64,000 nt of DNA from Capnocytophaga sp. oral taxon 863 str. F0517 (GTDB lineage: Bacteria; Bacteroidota; Bacteroidia; Flavobacteriales; Flavobacteriaceae). Shown here piece after piece: positions 33,636 to 43,773 of the stretch (position 1 is the first letter of the stretch; the number at the start of each line of letters is the position of its first letter). The position numbers and the translations under genes were made by a program. Below the pieces are notes generated by a model. That model saw nothing but the letters and a program-made list of their open reading frames with translations, was not told the origin of the DNA and did not search any database. The stretch lies in NCBI RefSeq assembly GCF_000466425.1, contig NZ_KE992117.1, positions 29,802 through 93,801 of the forward strand. The letters run 5' to 3'.

Positions 33636-33706
33636 TTTTTTACTAATAAAGATTGCTGTATCATTTTTTTATCGTAATTTAGCGGCTTGTAAGGTGATAC
33701 TTATTT

Positions 33707-33794
33707 AGAGAGGTGTCCGAGTGGTCGAAGGAGCACGCCTGGAAAGTGTGTATACGCCAAAAGCGTATCGAGGGTTCGAATCCCTTCCTCTCTG
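33707..33794 (+). tRNA. tRNA-Ser (GGA)
   Basis: 88 bases with a long variable arm (TATACGCCAAAAGCGTAT), as in serine tRNAs. The acceptor AGAGAGG pairs perfectly with CCTCTCT. The anticodon GGA is at 33741-33743 and the discriminator is G. CCA is not encoded. Confidence 0.96.
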
Positions 33795-33829
33795 CTTTTT
33801 AATATCCACTTAATAAAAATTGAAAAAAA

Positions 33830-34543
33830 ATGAAAAAAATGTATTCAAAATTAGCGTTATTTGCATTGCTTTTTATAAATGTTAGTACTGCTTTAGCTCA
33901 AGAAGCAACAGAGAAAAGTGTAAATGAAAGTTTTAAAGAATATTTTATCAAAGGAGGGCCAGCTTATATGGCTCCTATTCTTTTATGCCTTATCATTGGT
34001 CTTGCGGTAGCTATTGAACGTATTATCTACCTAACTATGTCCACTACTAATACAAAAAAACTATTAGAGAATGTAGAAGATGCCCTTAAAAATGGAGGTA
34101 CAGAAGCGGCCAAAGAGGTATGTAGAAATACAGCGGGGCCTGTGGCTTCTATTTTCTACCAAGGACTTGATCGTGCAGATGAAGGTATTGATATCGTAGA
34201 GAAATCTGTAGTATCTTACGGAGGTGTACAGATGGGACTTTTGGAGAAGAATGTCTCTTGGATCTCTCTATTTATCTCTATTGCTCCTATGTTAGGATTC
34301 ATGGGAACCGTAATTGGTATGATTCAGGCGTTTGAAAAGATTAGCTTAGCAGGAGGTCTAGACGCTTCACTGATTGCTGGTGATATCCAAGTAGCGTTGC
34401 TTACTACTGTATTTGGGCTTATCGTTGCGATGATTCTTCAAGTATTCTATAACTATATCGTAGCTAAAGTAGATAGTATTGTCAATGATATGGAGGATGC
34501 CTCTATTTCACTTGTTGACCTATTGGTAGCTTACAAAAAATAA
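33830..34543 (+). CDS. exbB: ExbB/TolQ/MotA-type proton channel subunit
   Basis: A 237-residue inner-membrane protein of the MotA/TolQ/ExbB family. A cleavable-looking signal at residues 1-23 (LSTALAQE) precedes the first true helix near 45-65. The two C-terminal helices near 145-200 carry the family pattern APMLGFMGTVIGMIQAF and LTTVFGLIVAMILQV. With ExbD it uses proton flow to drive TonB-dependent uptake. It is the first gene of a four-gene cluster (an unknown membrane protein, then two ExbD). TonB is not in the cluster. Confidence 0.9.
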   Translation: MKKMYSKLALFALLFINVSTALAQEATEKSVNESFKEYFIKGGPAYMAPILLCLIIGLAVAIERIIYLTMSTTNTKKLLENVEDALKNGGTEAAKEVCRNTAGPVASIFYQGLDRADEGIDIVEKSVVSYGGVQMGLLEKNVSWISLFISIAPMLGFMGTVIGMIQAFEKISLAGGLDASLIAGDIQVALLTTVFGLIVAMILQVFYNYIVAKVDSIVNDMEDASISLVDLLVAYKK

Positions 34544-34568
34544 TTACTAACCCCTAAAATCTATATTC

Positions 34569-34967
34569 ATGCACAAAATAACAAGAATCATAGCGCTCAT
34601 TTTCGGCGTATTGGGGCTTGCTCTCTGTGGTTGGCTTATGGTCAGTTCTGATGAGACCAAGAATAGTATCAATAATTTCCCGATGACAGGAATGTTTTTT
34701 GTGGCTTATCTACTATTGCTAATTGGATTAGTGGTAGTTATTTCATCCGCTACAAAGAATATACTATCTTCACCCAAATCAATTAAAAAGACACTGGTCT
34801 ATGCTGGAGCTTTCTTAGGTATTCTTATTGTATCCTATCCCCTCTCCTACGCATTGTTTGGTTCAGATAGTCAATTCCAATGGATAAGCGCTGGTATCAT
34901 GGCTACTTATCTGCTCATACTAATTTCATTAGTTTCTGTAATTTTCTCAGTTATCAAAAGAACTTAA
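34569..34967 (+). CDS. Small four-helix membrane protein in the exb cluster
   Basis: A 132-residue protein with four predicted membrane helices (about 5-25, 40-62, 75-97 and 103-128) and little else. I do not recognise a named family. It lies between exbB and exbD with spacers of 25 and 3 bases, so it is surely co-transcribed and may belong to the energising complex. That role is inferred from position only. Confidence 0.8.
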   Translation: MHKITRIIALIFGVLGLALCGWLMVSSDETKNSINNFPMTGMFFVAYLLLLIGLVVVISSATKNILSSPKSIKKTLVYAGAFLGILIVSYPLSYALFGSDSQFQWISAGIMATYLLILISLVSVIFSVIKRT

Positions 34968-34970
34968 AAA

Positions 34971-35597
34971 ATGGCAAGACGTTCAGTACCCGAAGTAAAT
35001 GCCGGATCCATGGCAGATATAGCGTTTCTTTTGCTTATATTCTTCCTTGTAACGACCGACATCACCTCTAATGCGGGAATAGCTGCAAAATTGCCTCCTA
35101 AAGTTCCCAAACAAGAACAGCAAGAACCTCCTATCAACCAACGTAACTTGTTCGTGGTATTAGTCAATAAGAATAATCAACTTTTGGTAGAAGACCAAAT
35201 ATTGGATATAAAGGACTTAAGAAAAGAAGCTGTTAAGTTTTTGGACAATGGAGGAGGAAAAGCAGAAGATGCTTGTAGCTATTGCCAAGGAAAACATGAC
35301 CCCACTTCATCAGACAATCCTAATAAAGCGGTTATCTCTTTACAAAACGATCGAGAAACCAATTACGAAACTTATATAGCCGTGCAAAATGAGTTAGTCG
35401 CTGCTTATAATGAGTTACGAGAGAGAGAGCGCCAAAGATTGTACCCTAGTGAAGTTACTTATTTGGAAATGGATGCAGAGTTCAACGCTGCTAAAACTTC
35501 TGAAAAAAGAAAAAGTGAACTAAAACCAAAAATAGAGAAATTGCAAGAACTATTTCCTAAAAAGTTGGTTGAAGCAAGTGTAAAAAAAGATAAATAA
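34971..35597 (+). CDS. exbD: ExbD-type biopolymer transport protein, copy 1
   Basis: A 208-residue protein with a single N-terminal membrane helix (about 15-33). Its start, PEVNAGSMADIAFLLLIFFLV, holds the essential aspartate of the ExbD/TolR family near residue 13. The periplasmic part is longer than usual. It includes a CSYC pair near 101-104 and a Lys/Glu-rich helical tail. It differs clearly from the second copy, so the two are not a recent duplicate and may form a heteromer with ExbB. Confidence 0.88.
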   Translation: MARRSVPEVNAGSMADIAFLLLIFFLVTTDITSNAGIAAKLPPKVPKQEQQEPPINQRNLFVVLVNKNNQLLVEDQILDIKDLRKEAVKFLDNGGGKAEDACSYCQGKHDPTSSDNPNKAVISLQNDRETNYETYIAVQNELVAAYNELRERERQRLYPSEVTYLEMDAEFNAAKTSEKRKSELKPKIEKLQELFPKKLVEASVKKDK

Positions 35598-35605
35598 ATT
35601 AAATT

Positions 35606-36088
35606 ATGGCAAAGTTCAACAAGAAAAAAAGTGACGAGGTACCTCCTATCTCAACTGCATCTCTGCCTGATATTATCTTCATGCTTTTGTTCTTTTTTAT
35701 GACTGTGACCCAAACGAAGGATGGGGAAATAAAAGTAGCCAATGATATTCCATCGGCCAATCAAGTACAAAAATTAGACAAAAAAGACCCAGTTATATAT
35801 GTATATGCTGGTGAACCTCTGCAAAGATACCAAGATAAATTTGGAAAAAATGCAAAACTTCAGATTAATGATGTTTTTGTAGATGTAGATCAGGTAGGAA
35901 CCCCTATCCTTAAGTACAAAGAAGGACTACAAGAAAGATATAAGGAAGTATTTATTACCTCCTTAAAGATTGATAAACATACCAAAATGGGAATTATTGG
36001 TGACTTGAAAGAACAATTGAGAGAAATCAATGCTTTGAAAATTAATTACATAACCAAAGAAGGAAAACCTGCTGTGTTAGGTGATTAA
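35606..36088 (+). CDS. exbD: ExbD-type biopolymer transport protein, copy 2
   Basis: A 160-residue ExbD/TolR protein. The helix begins ISTASLPDIIFMLLFFFMTV, with the conserved aspartate near residue 22. The periplasmic domain ends near residue 160 with NALKINYITKEGKPAVLGD. It starts eight bases after the first exbD and is the last gene of the cluster. A hairpin at 36134-36163 ends the transcript. Confidence 0.88.
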   Translation: MAKFNKKKSDEVPPISTASLPDIIFMLLFFFMTVTQTKDGEIKVANDIPSANQVQKLDKKDPVIYVYAGEPLQRYQDKFGKNAKLQINDVFVDVDQVGTPILKYKEGLQERYKEVFITSLKIDKHTKMGIIGDLKEQLREINALKINYITKEGKPAVLGD

Positions 36089-36133
36089 TCCCAAATAAAA
36101 TTGTAGTTTTTATAGTTTATATTATTTTATAAG

Positions 36134-36163
36134 AAATCCGTGAAATATCCATTTTACGGATTT
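36134..36163 (+). terminator. Intrinsic terminator after the exb cluster
   Basis: A 13-bp stem (36134-36146 with 36151-36163, one G-U) with a 4-base loop, followed by T-rich sequence. Confidence 0.8.
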
Positions 36164-36203
36164 TTTTATAACCACTACTCTGTAAAACCCTATTTCACTG
36201 ACC

Positions 36204-37421
36204 ATGAAAATCCTCCACACTGCCGACTGGCACTTAGGAAAAAAATTAGATCGCTTCTCCCGTATAGAAGAGCAACGTGCTGTAATGGAAGAAATTGTCC
36301 AAATAGCCGATACTCAAAAGATAGATGTCGTTGTTATTGCTGGAGACCTTTTTGACAATTTTACCCCTAATACCGATGCTATAGAGCTATTCTATAAGAC
36401 TCTAAAGCGACTTTCCCTCCAAGGGAAACGACCCGTGATAGCCATCTCCGGCAATCACGATGCTCCTAAGCTCATCGATGCCCCCGACCCCTTGGCTCGC
36501 GAATGTGGTATCTTTCTCATAGGACAACCCTTCGCCCAAGTAACTCCCATCGAAACTGAAAATTTTAGTATCTCTCATTCCTCTGAAGGCTTTATAGAAC
36601 TCTCGTTCGCCCAATACCCTTATCCTCTTAGAATTATCCATACGGCCTATGCCAATGAACCACGCCTAAAACAGGAGCTCGAAGGAGACAAACAGCTTTC
36701 TATCAACCAATTCCTATCGGATAGGTGGCAACACTTAGCCAACACTTATTGTGATCCAAAGGGAGTCAATATCCTTATGACCCATCTCTTCATGAATCCC
36801 AAACAGGGAGCCCCCTTAGAAGAACCCGATGGAGAGCGTCCTATCCGAATCGGTAATGCAGATATGATCTATACAGATATTGTCCCCTCACAAATACAAT
36901 ATACCGCCTTAGGGCACCTACATGGCTTCAAGAACATCGGTAGTGAAGAAAAACCGATTGTATACGCCTCTTCTCCCCTATGCTATAGCTTCAGTGAGGC
37001 TGGACAACAAAAGTATGTAGCCATCATAGAAGCAGAACCCAACAAGGCTGTAAGCCTTCGCAAAATCCCTCTTACTCAGGGAAAGCCTTTAGTAAGAAAA
37101 CACTTTACCTCCATAGAAGAGGCCACTGCCTGGCTTGAGGAAAATCCCCATGTTTGGGTAGAACTAACCCTCGAACTTAAGGAATACCTTCGGGCAGAAG
37201 ATAGAAAACTTCTGTATAATACCCACCAAGGGATTGTTTTCCTTATTCCTAAGCTGCTATTCTCCACCGAACATACTCTTACCGCAGAGTTATCCCTGCA
37301 AGATATCAACTTTGAGAATATCACTCCCCTATTTGAAAGCTATTTCAAATACAGAAATGGAGGCATAGCCCCCAATAAGGAAATTTTAGATTTGTTCCAC
37401 GAAGCTATAAATATAGAATAA
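36204..37421 (+). CDS. sbcD: SbcCD exonuclease subunit D
   Basis: A 405-residue Mre11-type metallophosphoesterase, the nuclease of the SbcCD complex that cuts hairpins and protein-blocked DNA ends. Metal-binding motifs are HTADWHLGKKL near residue 5, VIAGDLFDN near 45, ISGNHDAP near 79 and ALGHLHGF near 235. The stop codon overlaps the sbcC ATG by one base, giving fixed stoichiometry by coupling. The C-terminal capping region ends near 400. Confidence 0.95.
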   Translation: MKILHTADWHLGKKLDRFSRIEEQRAVMEEIVQIADTQKIDVVVIAGDLFDNFTPNTDAIELFYKTLKRLSLQGKRPVIAISGNHDAPKLIDAPDPLARECGIFLIGQPFAQVTPIETENFSISHSSEGFIELSFAQYPYPLRIIHTAYANEPRLKQELEGDKQLSINQFLSDRWQHLANTYCDPKGVNILMTHLFMNPKQGAPLEEPDGERPIRIGNADMIYTDIVPSQIQYTALGHLHGFKNIGSEEKPIVYASSPLCYSFSEAGQQKYVAIIEAEPNKAVSLRKIPLTQGKPLVRKHFTSIEEATAWLEENPHVWVELTLELKEYLRAEDRKLLYNTHQGIVFLIPKLLFSTEHTLTAELSLQDINFENITPLFESYFKYRNGGIAPNKEILDLFHEAINIE

Positions 37422-40400
37422 TGCTACCACTATACCTTACTATCGAAGGAATTTATTCCTATCAACAGCGACAACATATTGATTTTTCTCACCTTACCAA
37501 TGCTGGCTTATTTGGCATCTTCGGATCGGTAGGCTCTGGTAAATCATCTATCTTAGAAGCTATTACCTTTGCCCTCTATGGAGAGACTGAACGCCTGAAT
37601 AAGGCTGATAAAAGAGGGTATAACATGATGAACCTCAAGTCCAACCGTATCTATATCGAATTTGAGTTTCTAAACTTCGAAAATAGACAGCTGCGAGTCG
37701 TAAGGGAATTCAAGCGAAACTCCAAAAAATTTGAGGATGTAAGAACACCTACCGTACAATTCTATGAGAAAAAAGATACCCAATGGATTCCTTTGGAGCA
37801 GGCCAATCCCCAGGAGCTTATCGGGCTGAGCTATCATAACTTCAAGCGTACCATTATCATCCCACAGGGGCAATTCAAAGAGTTTTTAGAACTCGGTGCT
37901 AAGGATCGTAATGAGATGATGAAGGAAATCTTCAACTTACGAAAGTTTGACCTTTCCGATAACATCTCCAAACTTAAAAAGGAAAATAGCGAAAAACTTA
38001 GTTTCAAAGAGGGCGAACTCAAAGGGTATGAAGAAATCCATGAGGAGGCCATACAAATACAAAAGGACAAACTCAAGGAAGAGACAGACAAACAAAAATC
38101 TTTAGAAGTAATACTTGATCAACTAAAGACACATTACGAACATCTCAAGAGCTTGAAATCAGACTTTGAACTTTTAGAACGTAAGAGAAAAGAGTTTTCT
38201 CTACTCCATTCTCAAAAGTATTCTTTTGATGAATTAGAGGAAAAGGTAAATAGGTATGAAAAGATAGAAAAGCTATTTAAGAATTTGTTAGATAACAGAA
38301 CACGCCTAACAAAGGAATTACAATTCTATACAAATAAAAGAGTTACAGAAGTTGAAGCACTCAATCAGGTACAGAATAAGCTAACTCATATCTCTGATAA
38401 TATAGACGCGTTACAAGAATCTTATGAAAAACTTCCTGATATAAAGCAGATGGAAGAAGATCTACAACAGCTATTAGTAATATTCCCTTTACAAGAAAGA
38501 TTAACCAAAGAAAAAAGTAGAACTATAGAAGGTACTAAGAAAATAGCAGAAGAAGAAAAGAATCTAAAAGATAAAAAAGACTATAATAACACTATCGAAA
38601 GTGAAATCGAAAGTCTCAAAAAGCAACGTATAGATAGTCAATTACTCTTGGAAGTTGGTAATTGGTATGAGAAGAACTATTCCATTTCTGAAAACCAAAA
38701 TAAACAACAGCAAAAAATTAAAGATACCACAGCACAATTACAAGAGATTGTAAAAGAGCTTAGTTATTTCGCGATCTTCAAAGATGGATTTGTTCCCGAT
38801 TACAAAGAAAAAATAACTATTGAAAAGGAAACTATCGAAAAAGAAAAAGACACACTCCAACAAAAGCTCAACCAACTTGAGCTACAGCGACAATTATCCC
38901 ACTATACGAAAGAACTCCACGAGGGAAGTCCTTGCCCTCTCTGTGGTTCCACTGAGCATCCGAGTATCACCCATTTTGAAGATGTCAGCACTGAACTCAC
39001 CACTACTCAAAAAGCAATAAAGGCGCTTGATACAAAACAAGAGCAATTACAACAAAGTCTCTTTCAAATTGAAAAAACAGTAGATAAGAAACAATTTTTT
39101 GAAAACCAATTACAATCAGAAAAGGAAACAGCTCAGCAAATAGAAAAAGAACGCTTGGCACATCATGAGAAATTCATTTGGAGTGAATTTCCCAAAGAGG
39201 ATCGTACTGTCTTTGATGAGAAACGCCAATTTGCTACTACCTTAGCACAACAGATAGAAGCTAAGGAATCCTTACGAAAAAAAATCACTAAGGAGATAGA
39301 AGAACTTCAGATAAAAATAGAAAAATATAAGAAGGGATTAGAAAACATCTATAAAGAAATCGCTACCCTTGAAGGAAATATAGCTAGTCGAAAAGAAAGT
39401 TTAAAGAAATATAGCTTTTCTGATTATGAAAATAAGGATTTCGCTCTCATTGAAAAAGAATATCAATTTATAGCAAAGACTAATAAATATATCGAGCAAA
39501 CCTATACTGACCTTACCCAGGAGCGTAACCGCTTGGTTCCTCTACAATCACAATACGAGACTCAACTGAAAAATACTTGTGAATTACTTGAAAAATGGGA
39601 AACAGAATACCAAACTATTGAAAAAACGCTAACAAATGCTTTGATTCAAGAAAAGATAACTCTTGAGGAAGTAACAAAAATATTAGGTGCTCCCTTATCT
39701 ATAGAAGAAAATAGAGTAAAAATACAAGATTTCAGGATTCGCTACAAAGTACTCTGTGAACAAATCAAGGAATTGGAAGCTAAATTTGCCAATGTATCCT
39801 TTGATCCTAAAGCCTTCGCCGAGATAGAAACACAATACATCCTTAAAGAGCAGGAAGTAAAGGCTAATCATGAAAATTGTATTAGAATTTCGAGCGAATT
39901 AGAGCGTATCAGTCAGGCTTTGATAGCCAAAAAGGAGCTGATGAAATCCGTAGCCTATCTTAGAAAGCGCAATGAGAATATAAAACTCTTGGAAAACCTA
40001 TTCAAGGGGAAAGGTTTCGTAGAATATATCTCTTCCATTTACCTACAACAGCTCTGCCAGCATGCCAACGAACGGTTTCAAAGAATGACAAGAGGACAAT
40101 TATGTTTGCAAGTAGGAGAGAATAACGAATTTGAAATTATAGATTACCTCAATGAAGGAAAAAGCAGAAGTGTAAAGACCCTTTCCGGAGGACAAGCCTT
40201 TCAGGTATCACTAAGTCTGGCCTTAGCCTTGGCAGAAAGTGTACAGAGTGAAGCAAGTGCTGATAAGAATTTCTTCTTTATTGATGAAGGTTTTGGTACC
40301 CAAGATACGGAATCTGTAAATATTGTATTCGAAACCATGGCCAACCTGCTCAAGGACAACCGCATCGTGGGTATCATCTCCCATGTAGAAGAACTCAAGG

Positions 40401-40465
40401 AACGTATCCCCATCTCCCTGACTATTACCAACGATCCTGAAAAGGGAAGTATTATTAGTTGTTAG
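37421..40465 (+). CDS. sbcC: SbcCD exonuclease subunit C (Rad50-like ATPase)
   Basis: A 1014-residue SMC-like ATPase. The Walker A motif GSVGSGKS is at residues 35-42. Two long coiled-coil arms (about 190-490 and 520-830) meet at a zinc hook CPLC (C505 and C508). The ABC signature LSGGQ is at 921-925 and Walker B FFIDEG ends near 956. It tethers and unwinds DNA ends for SbcD. Length is typical. The coiled-coil part is more A-rich than the head domains, which is expected for Lys/Glu/Gln-rich coils. Confidence 0.95.
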   Translation: MLPLYLTIEGIYSYQQRQHIDFSHLTNAGLFGIFGSVGSGKSSILEAITFALYGETERLNKADKRGYNMMNLKSNRIYIEFEFLNFENRQLRVVREFKRNSKKFEDVRTPTVQFYEKKDTQWIPLEQANPQELIGLSYHNFKRTIIIPQGQFKEFLELGAKDRNEMMKEIFNLRKFDLSDNISKLKKENSEKLSFKEGELKGYEEIHEEAIQIQKDKLKEETDKQKSLEVILDQLKTHYEHLKSLKSDFELLERKRKEFSLLHSQKYSFDELEEKVNRYEKIEKLFKNLLDNRTRLTKELQFYTNKRVTEVEALNQVQNKLTHISDNIDALQESYEKLPDIKQMEEDLQQLLVIFPLQERLTKEKSRTIEGTKKIAEEEKNLKDKKDYNNTIESEIESLKKQRIDSQLLLEVGNWYEKNYSISENQNKQQQKIKDTTAQLQEIVKELSYFAIFKDGFVPDYKEKITIEKETIEKEKDTLQQKLNQLELQRQLSHYTKELHEGSPCPLCGSTEHPSITHFEDVSTELTTTQKAIKALDTKQEQLQQSLFQIEKTVDKKQFFENQLQSEKETAQQIEKERLAHHEKFIWSEFPKEDRTVFDEKRQFATTLAQQIEAKESLRKKITKEIEELQIKIEKYKKGLENIYKEIATLEGNIASRKESLKKYSFSDYENKDFALIEKEYQFIAKTNKYIEQTYTDLTQERNRLVPLQSQYETQLKNTCELLEKWETEYQTIEKTLTNALIQEKITLEEVTKILGAPLSIEENRVKIQDFRIRYKVLCEQIKELEAKFANVSFDPKAFAEIETQYILKEQEVKANHENCIRISSELERISQALIAKKELMKSVAYLRKRNENIKLLENLFKGKGFVEYISSIYLQQLCQHANERFQRMTRGQLCLQVGENNEFEIIDYLNEGKSRSVKTLSGGQAFQVSLSLALALAESVQSEASADKNFFFIDEGFGTQDTESVNIVFETMANLLKDNRIVGIISHVEELKERIPISLTITNDPEKGSIISC

Positions 40466-40564
40466 TTTCTAGTTATTAGTCCCTTTTTGACAATTAATAA
40501 TTAACCATTGACAATTAAATAGTGTCTTTTTGTCAGTTATATCTTTACAAAAAATTAAAAAACC

Positions 40565-41044
40565 ATGGCTTTTAAAGAAATTGAACGCAAATTCTTAGTC
40601 AAAAATACCGATTTTATAGCACAATCACACAGAAGTACCCCTATTGTACAAGCTTTTCTGAATACAGACCCTTTAAGAACCGTACGTGTACGCCTTAAAG
40701 GAGAAAAAGGTTACCTCACTGTCAAGGGAAAGAGTGAAGAGAATGGTGTCAGCCGATTCGAATGGGAGAAAGAAATAACCCCTGCTGATGTACATGCCCT
40801 ATTGCCCCTATGCGAACCCTCCCCTATTGAGAAAACTCGCTATGAGGTATGGGTGGGTGAGTCGCTCTACGAAGTAGATGTCTTCCACGGTGAAAATGAA
40901 GGACTTATCGTCGCTGAAATAGAACTTACCGATGTGACACAGGACTTTGAAAAACCCACCTGGTTGGGAGCGGAAGTTACCTCTGATGTCCGCTACTACA
41001 ACAGTGCTTTGAGCCAACACCCTTATAAACATTGGAACAAATAG
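40565..41044 (+). CDS. CYTH domain protein
   Basis: A 159-residue protein of the CYTH (adenylate cyclase/thiamine triphosphatase) superfamily. The defining ExExK motif is EIERK at about residues 6-10. Alternating basic strands RTVRVRLKG and YLTVKG follow, then acidic strands EVDVFHGENEG and VAEIEL, forming the triphosphate tunnel. Bacterial relatives hydrolyse tripolyphosphate or, less often, make cAMP. The substrate is not predictable. It is separated from groES by 76 bases that carry a sigma-54-like promoter. Confidence 0.85.
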   Translation: MAFKEIERKFLVKNTDFIAQSHRSTPIVQAFLNTDPLRTVRVRLKGEKGYLTVKGKSEENGVSRFEWEKEITPADVHALLPLCEPSPIEKTRYEVWVGESLYEVDVFHGENEGLIVAEIELTDVTQDFEKPTWLGAEVTSDVRYYNSALSQHPYKHWNK

Positions 41045-41070
41045 TCCAATACTGACAATTTGACATATTT

Positions 41071-41094
41071 TGCCAATTGGCACACTTTATGCTT
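41071..41094 (+). promoter_or_regulatory. Sigma-54-like promoter and palindrome before groES
   Basis: TTGGCAC (41077-41083), five bases, ATGCT: GG and GC lie ten bases apart as in -24/-12 promoters, with one mismatch in the -12 box. It would start the RNA about 20 bases before groES. It overlaps a perfect 12-bp palindrome TGCCAATTGGCA (41071-41082). No good TAnnTTTG motif is present here. Use by RpoN is inference. Confidence 0.4.
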
Positions 41095-41126
41095 AGAGAA
41101 TTACAGATTTACAAAAATAAATGAAT

Positions 41127-41405
41127 ATGAGTGTAAAATTAAAACCGTTAGCTGATAGAGTGCTTGTAGAACCAGCACCGGCTGAAACTACTACCGCTTC
41201 TGGTATTATCATTCCTGATACTGCTCAAGAAAAACCTCAAAAAGGAAAAATCGTAGCTGTAGGAGCAGGTACCAAAGAAAATCCTATTACTGTAAAAGTA
41301 GGTGATACTGTTCTTTATGGGAAATATGCAGGTACAGAACTAAAATTGGAAGGTAAGACTTACCTTATCATGAGAGAGAACGATTTGTTAGGTATCTTGG
41401 GATAA
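41127..41405 (+). CDS. groES: Co-chaperonin GroES
   Basis: A 92-residue co-chaperonin that caps Gro[19 protein letters not shown], the mobile loop [14 protein letters not shown] and [18 protein letters not shown] are as expected. ATG 41127 (MSVKLK) gives the normal N-terminus; an in-frame ATG at 41121 would add two residues. groEL does not follow directly: an unknown gene lies between. The usual CIRCE repeat is not seen; a sigma-54-like site and a palindrome lie upstream. Confidence 0.95.
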   Translation: MSVKLKPLADRVLVEPAPAETTTASGIIIPDTAQEKPQKGKIVAVGAGTKENPITVKVGDTVLYGKYAGTELKLEGKTYLIMRENDLLGILG

Positions 41406-41422
41406 TCTAAATATAACAAATT

Positions 41423-41962
41423 ATGTTCTACACTTTACAACTAAATGCAAAGTTGCAACCTTTTGACAGACATGATCTAGAGGACATCATAGATGAGTTT
41501 CTCTCCAAAGAAGATCTAGGAGAAACCTCTGGTGGTGGTACTCTCATGTCCAAAGAGGGAGAAATAGAGTACTGCGATATAGAAATCTCTCTTAATGATA
41601 CTGCTAATGCAGTGGAGAAATTACTACAAAAGTTGGAAGATATTGGTATTCCAAAAGGCTCTAAGCTATATAATGAGAATTTCTCCCAAGAGATAGGCTC
41701 TTTAGAAGGTTTAGGACTTTATGTAAATGGTACTGATTTACCTAAAGAAGTATATGAGACTTCTGATATCAATGTAGTTTTTGACACTGTCTGTGAAATT
41801 TTAAAAGATATTTTGGTACTAACCTCATATCATGAAGGTAGTAAAGATACAGCTTTATATTTCTATATAAAAGGAAATTTTGCAGAAGCCAAAGAACAAA
41901 TCAAGGATTTTATAACAACCTATCCCTTATGTGAAAAGTGTAGAATTGTTCAAATCGCTTAA
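41423..41962 (+). CDS. Unknown protein encoded between groES and groEL
   Basis: A 179-residue, acidic, soluble protein with no family I can name. It begins [21 protein letters not shown], and then has a [23 protein letters not shown] block (about 34-56) that looks like a conserved core. [14 protein letters not shown] lies near 75, and [11 protein letters not shown] forms a two-cysteine tail (C-x-x-C) at the end. No signal peptide or membrane helix. Spacers are 17 bases to groES and 33 to groEL, so all three share a transcript. A chaperonin cofactor, substrate or immunity-type protein are all possible; none is shown. Confidence 0.8.
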   Translation: MFYTLQLNAKLQPFDRHDLEDIIDEFLSKEDLGETSGGGTLMSKEGEIEYCDIEISLNDTANAVEKLLQKLEDIGIPKGSKLYNENFSQEIGSLEGLGLYVNGTDLPKEVYETSDINVVFDTVCEILKDILVLTSYHEGSKDTALYFYIKGNFAEAKEQIKDFITTYPLCEKCRIVQIA

Positions 41963-43627
<1,665 letters not shown>

Positions 43628-43648
43628 TCTGTATTTCATAAATATTTG

Positions 43649-43680
43649 AAAAAGACTCGCCTGAGAAGGCGGGTCTTTTT
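43649..43680 (+). terminator. Intrinsic terminator after groEL
   Basis: A 13-bp stem AAAAAGACTCGCC/GGCGGGTCTTTTT (one G-U) with loop TGAGAA and a T-run. Confidence 0.93.
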
Positions 43681-43740
43681 GCCTTGTATGTTTAACAATT
43701 TATTAGCCATTACAAACGCTATGATTCAAAAAAAATAAAC

Positions 43741-43748
43741 TACTTTTG
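43741..43748 (+). promoter_or_regulatory. TAnnTTTG promoter of dnaE
   Basis: TACTTTTG, 25 bases before the dnaE ATG. Confidence 0.6.
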
Positions 43749-43773
43749 TTTTTGAATCTTATTCCCTTTTCCT

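Noticed and set aside
41060-41093. Sigma-70-like TTGACA promoter before groES
   Set aside because: TTGACA is present at 41060-41065, but the nearest -10-like sequence is 22 bases away, and Bacteroidota do not use this consensus.
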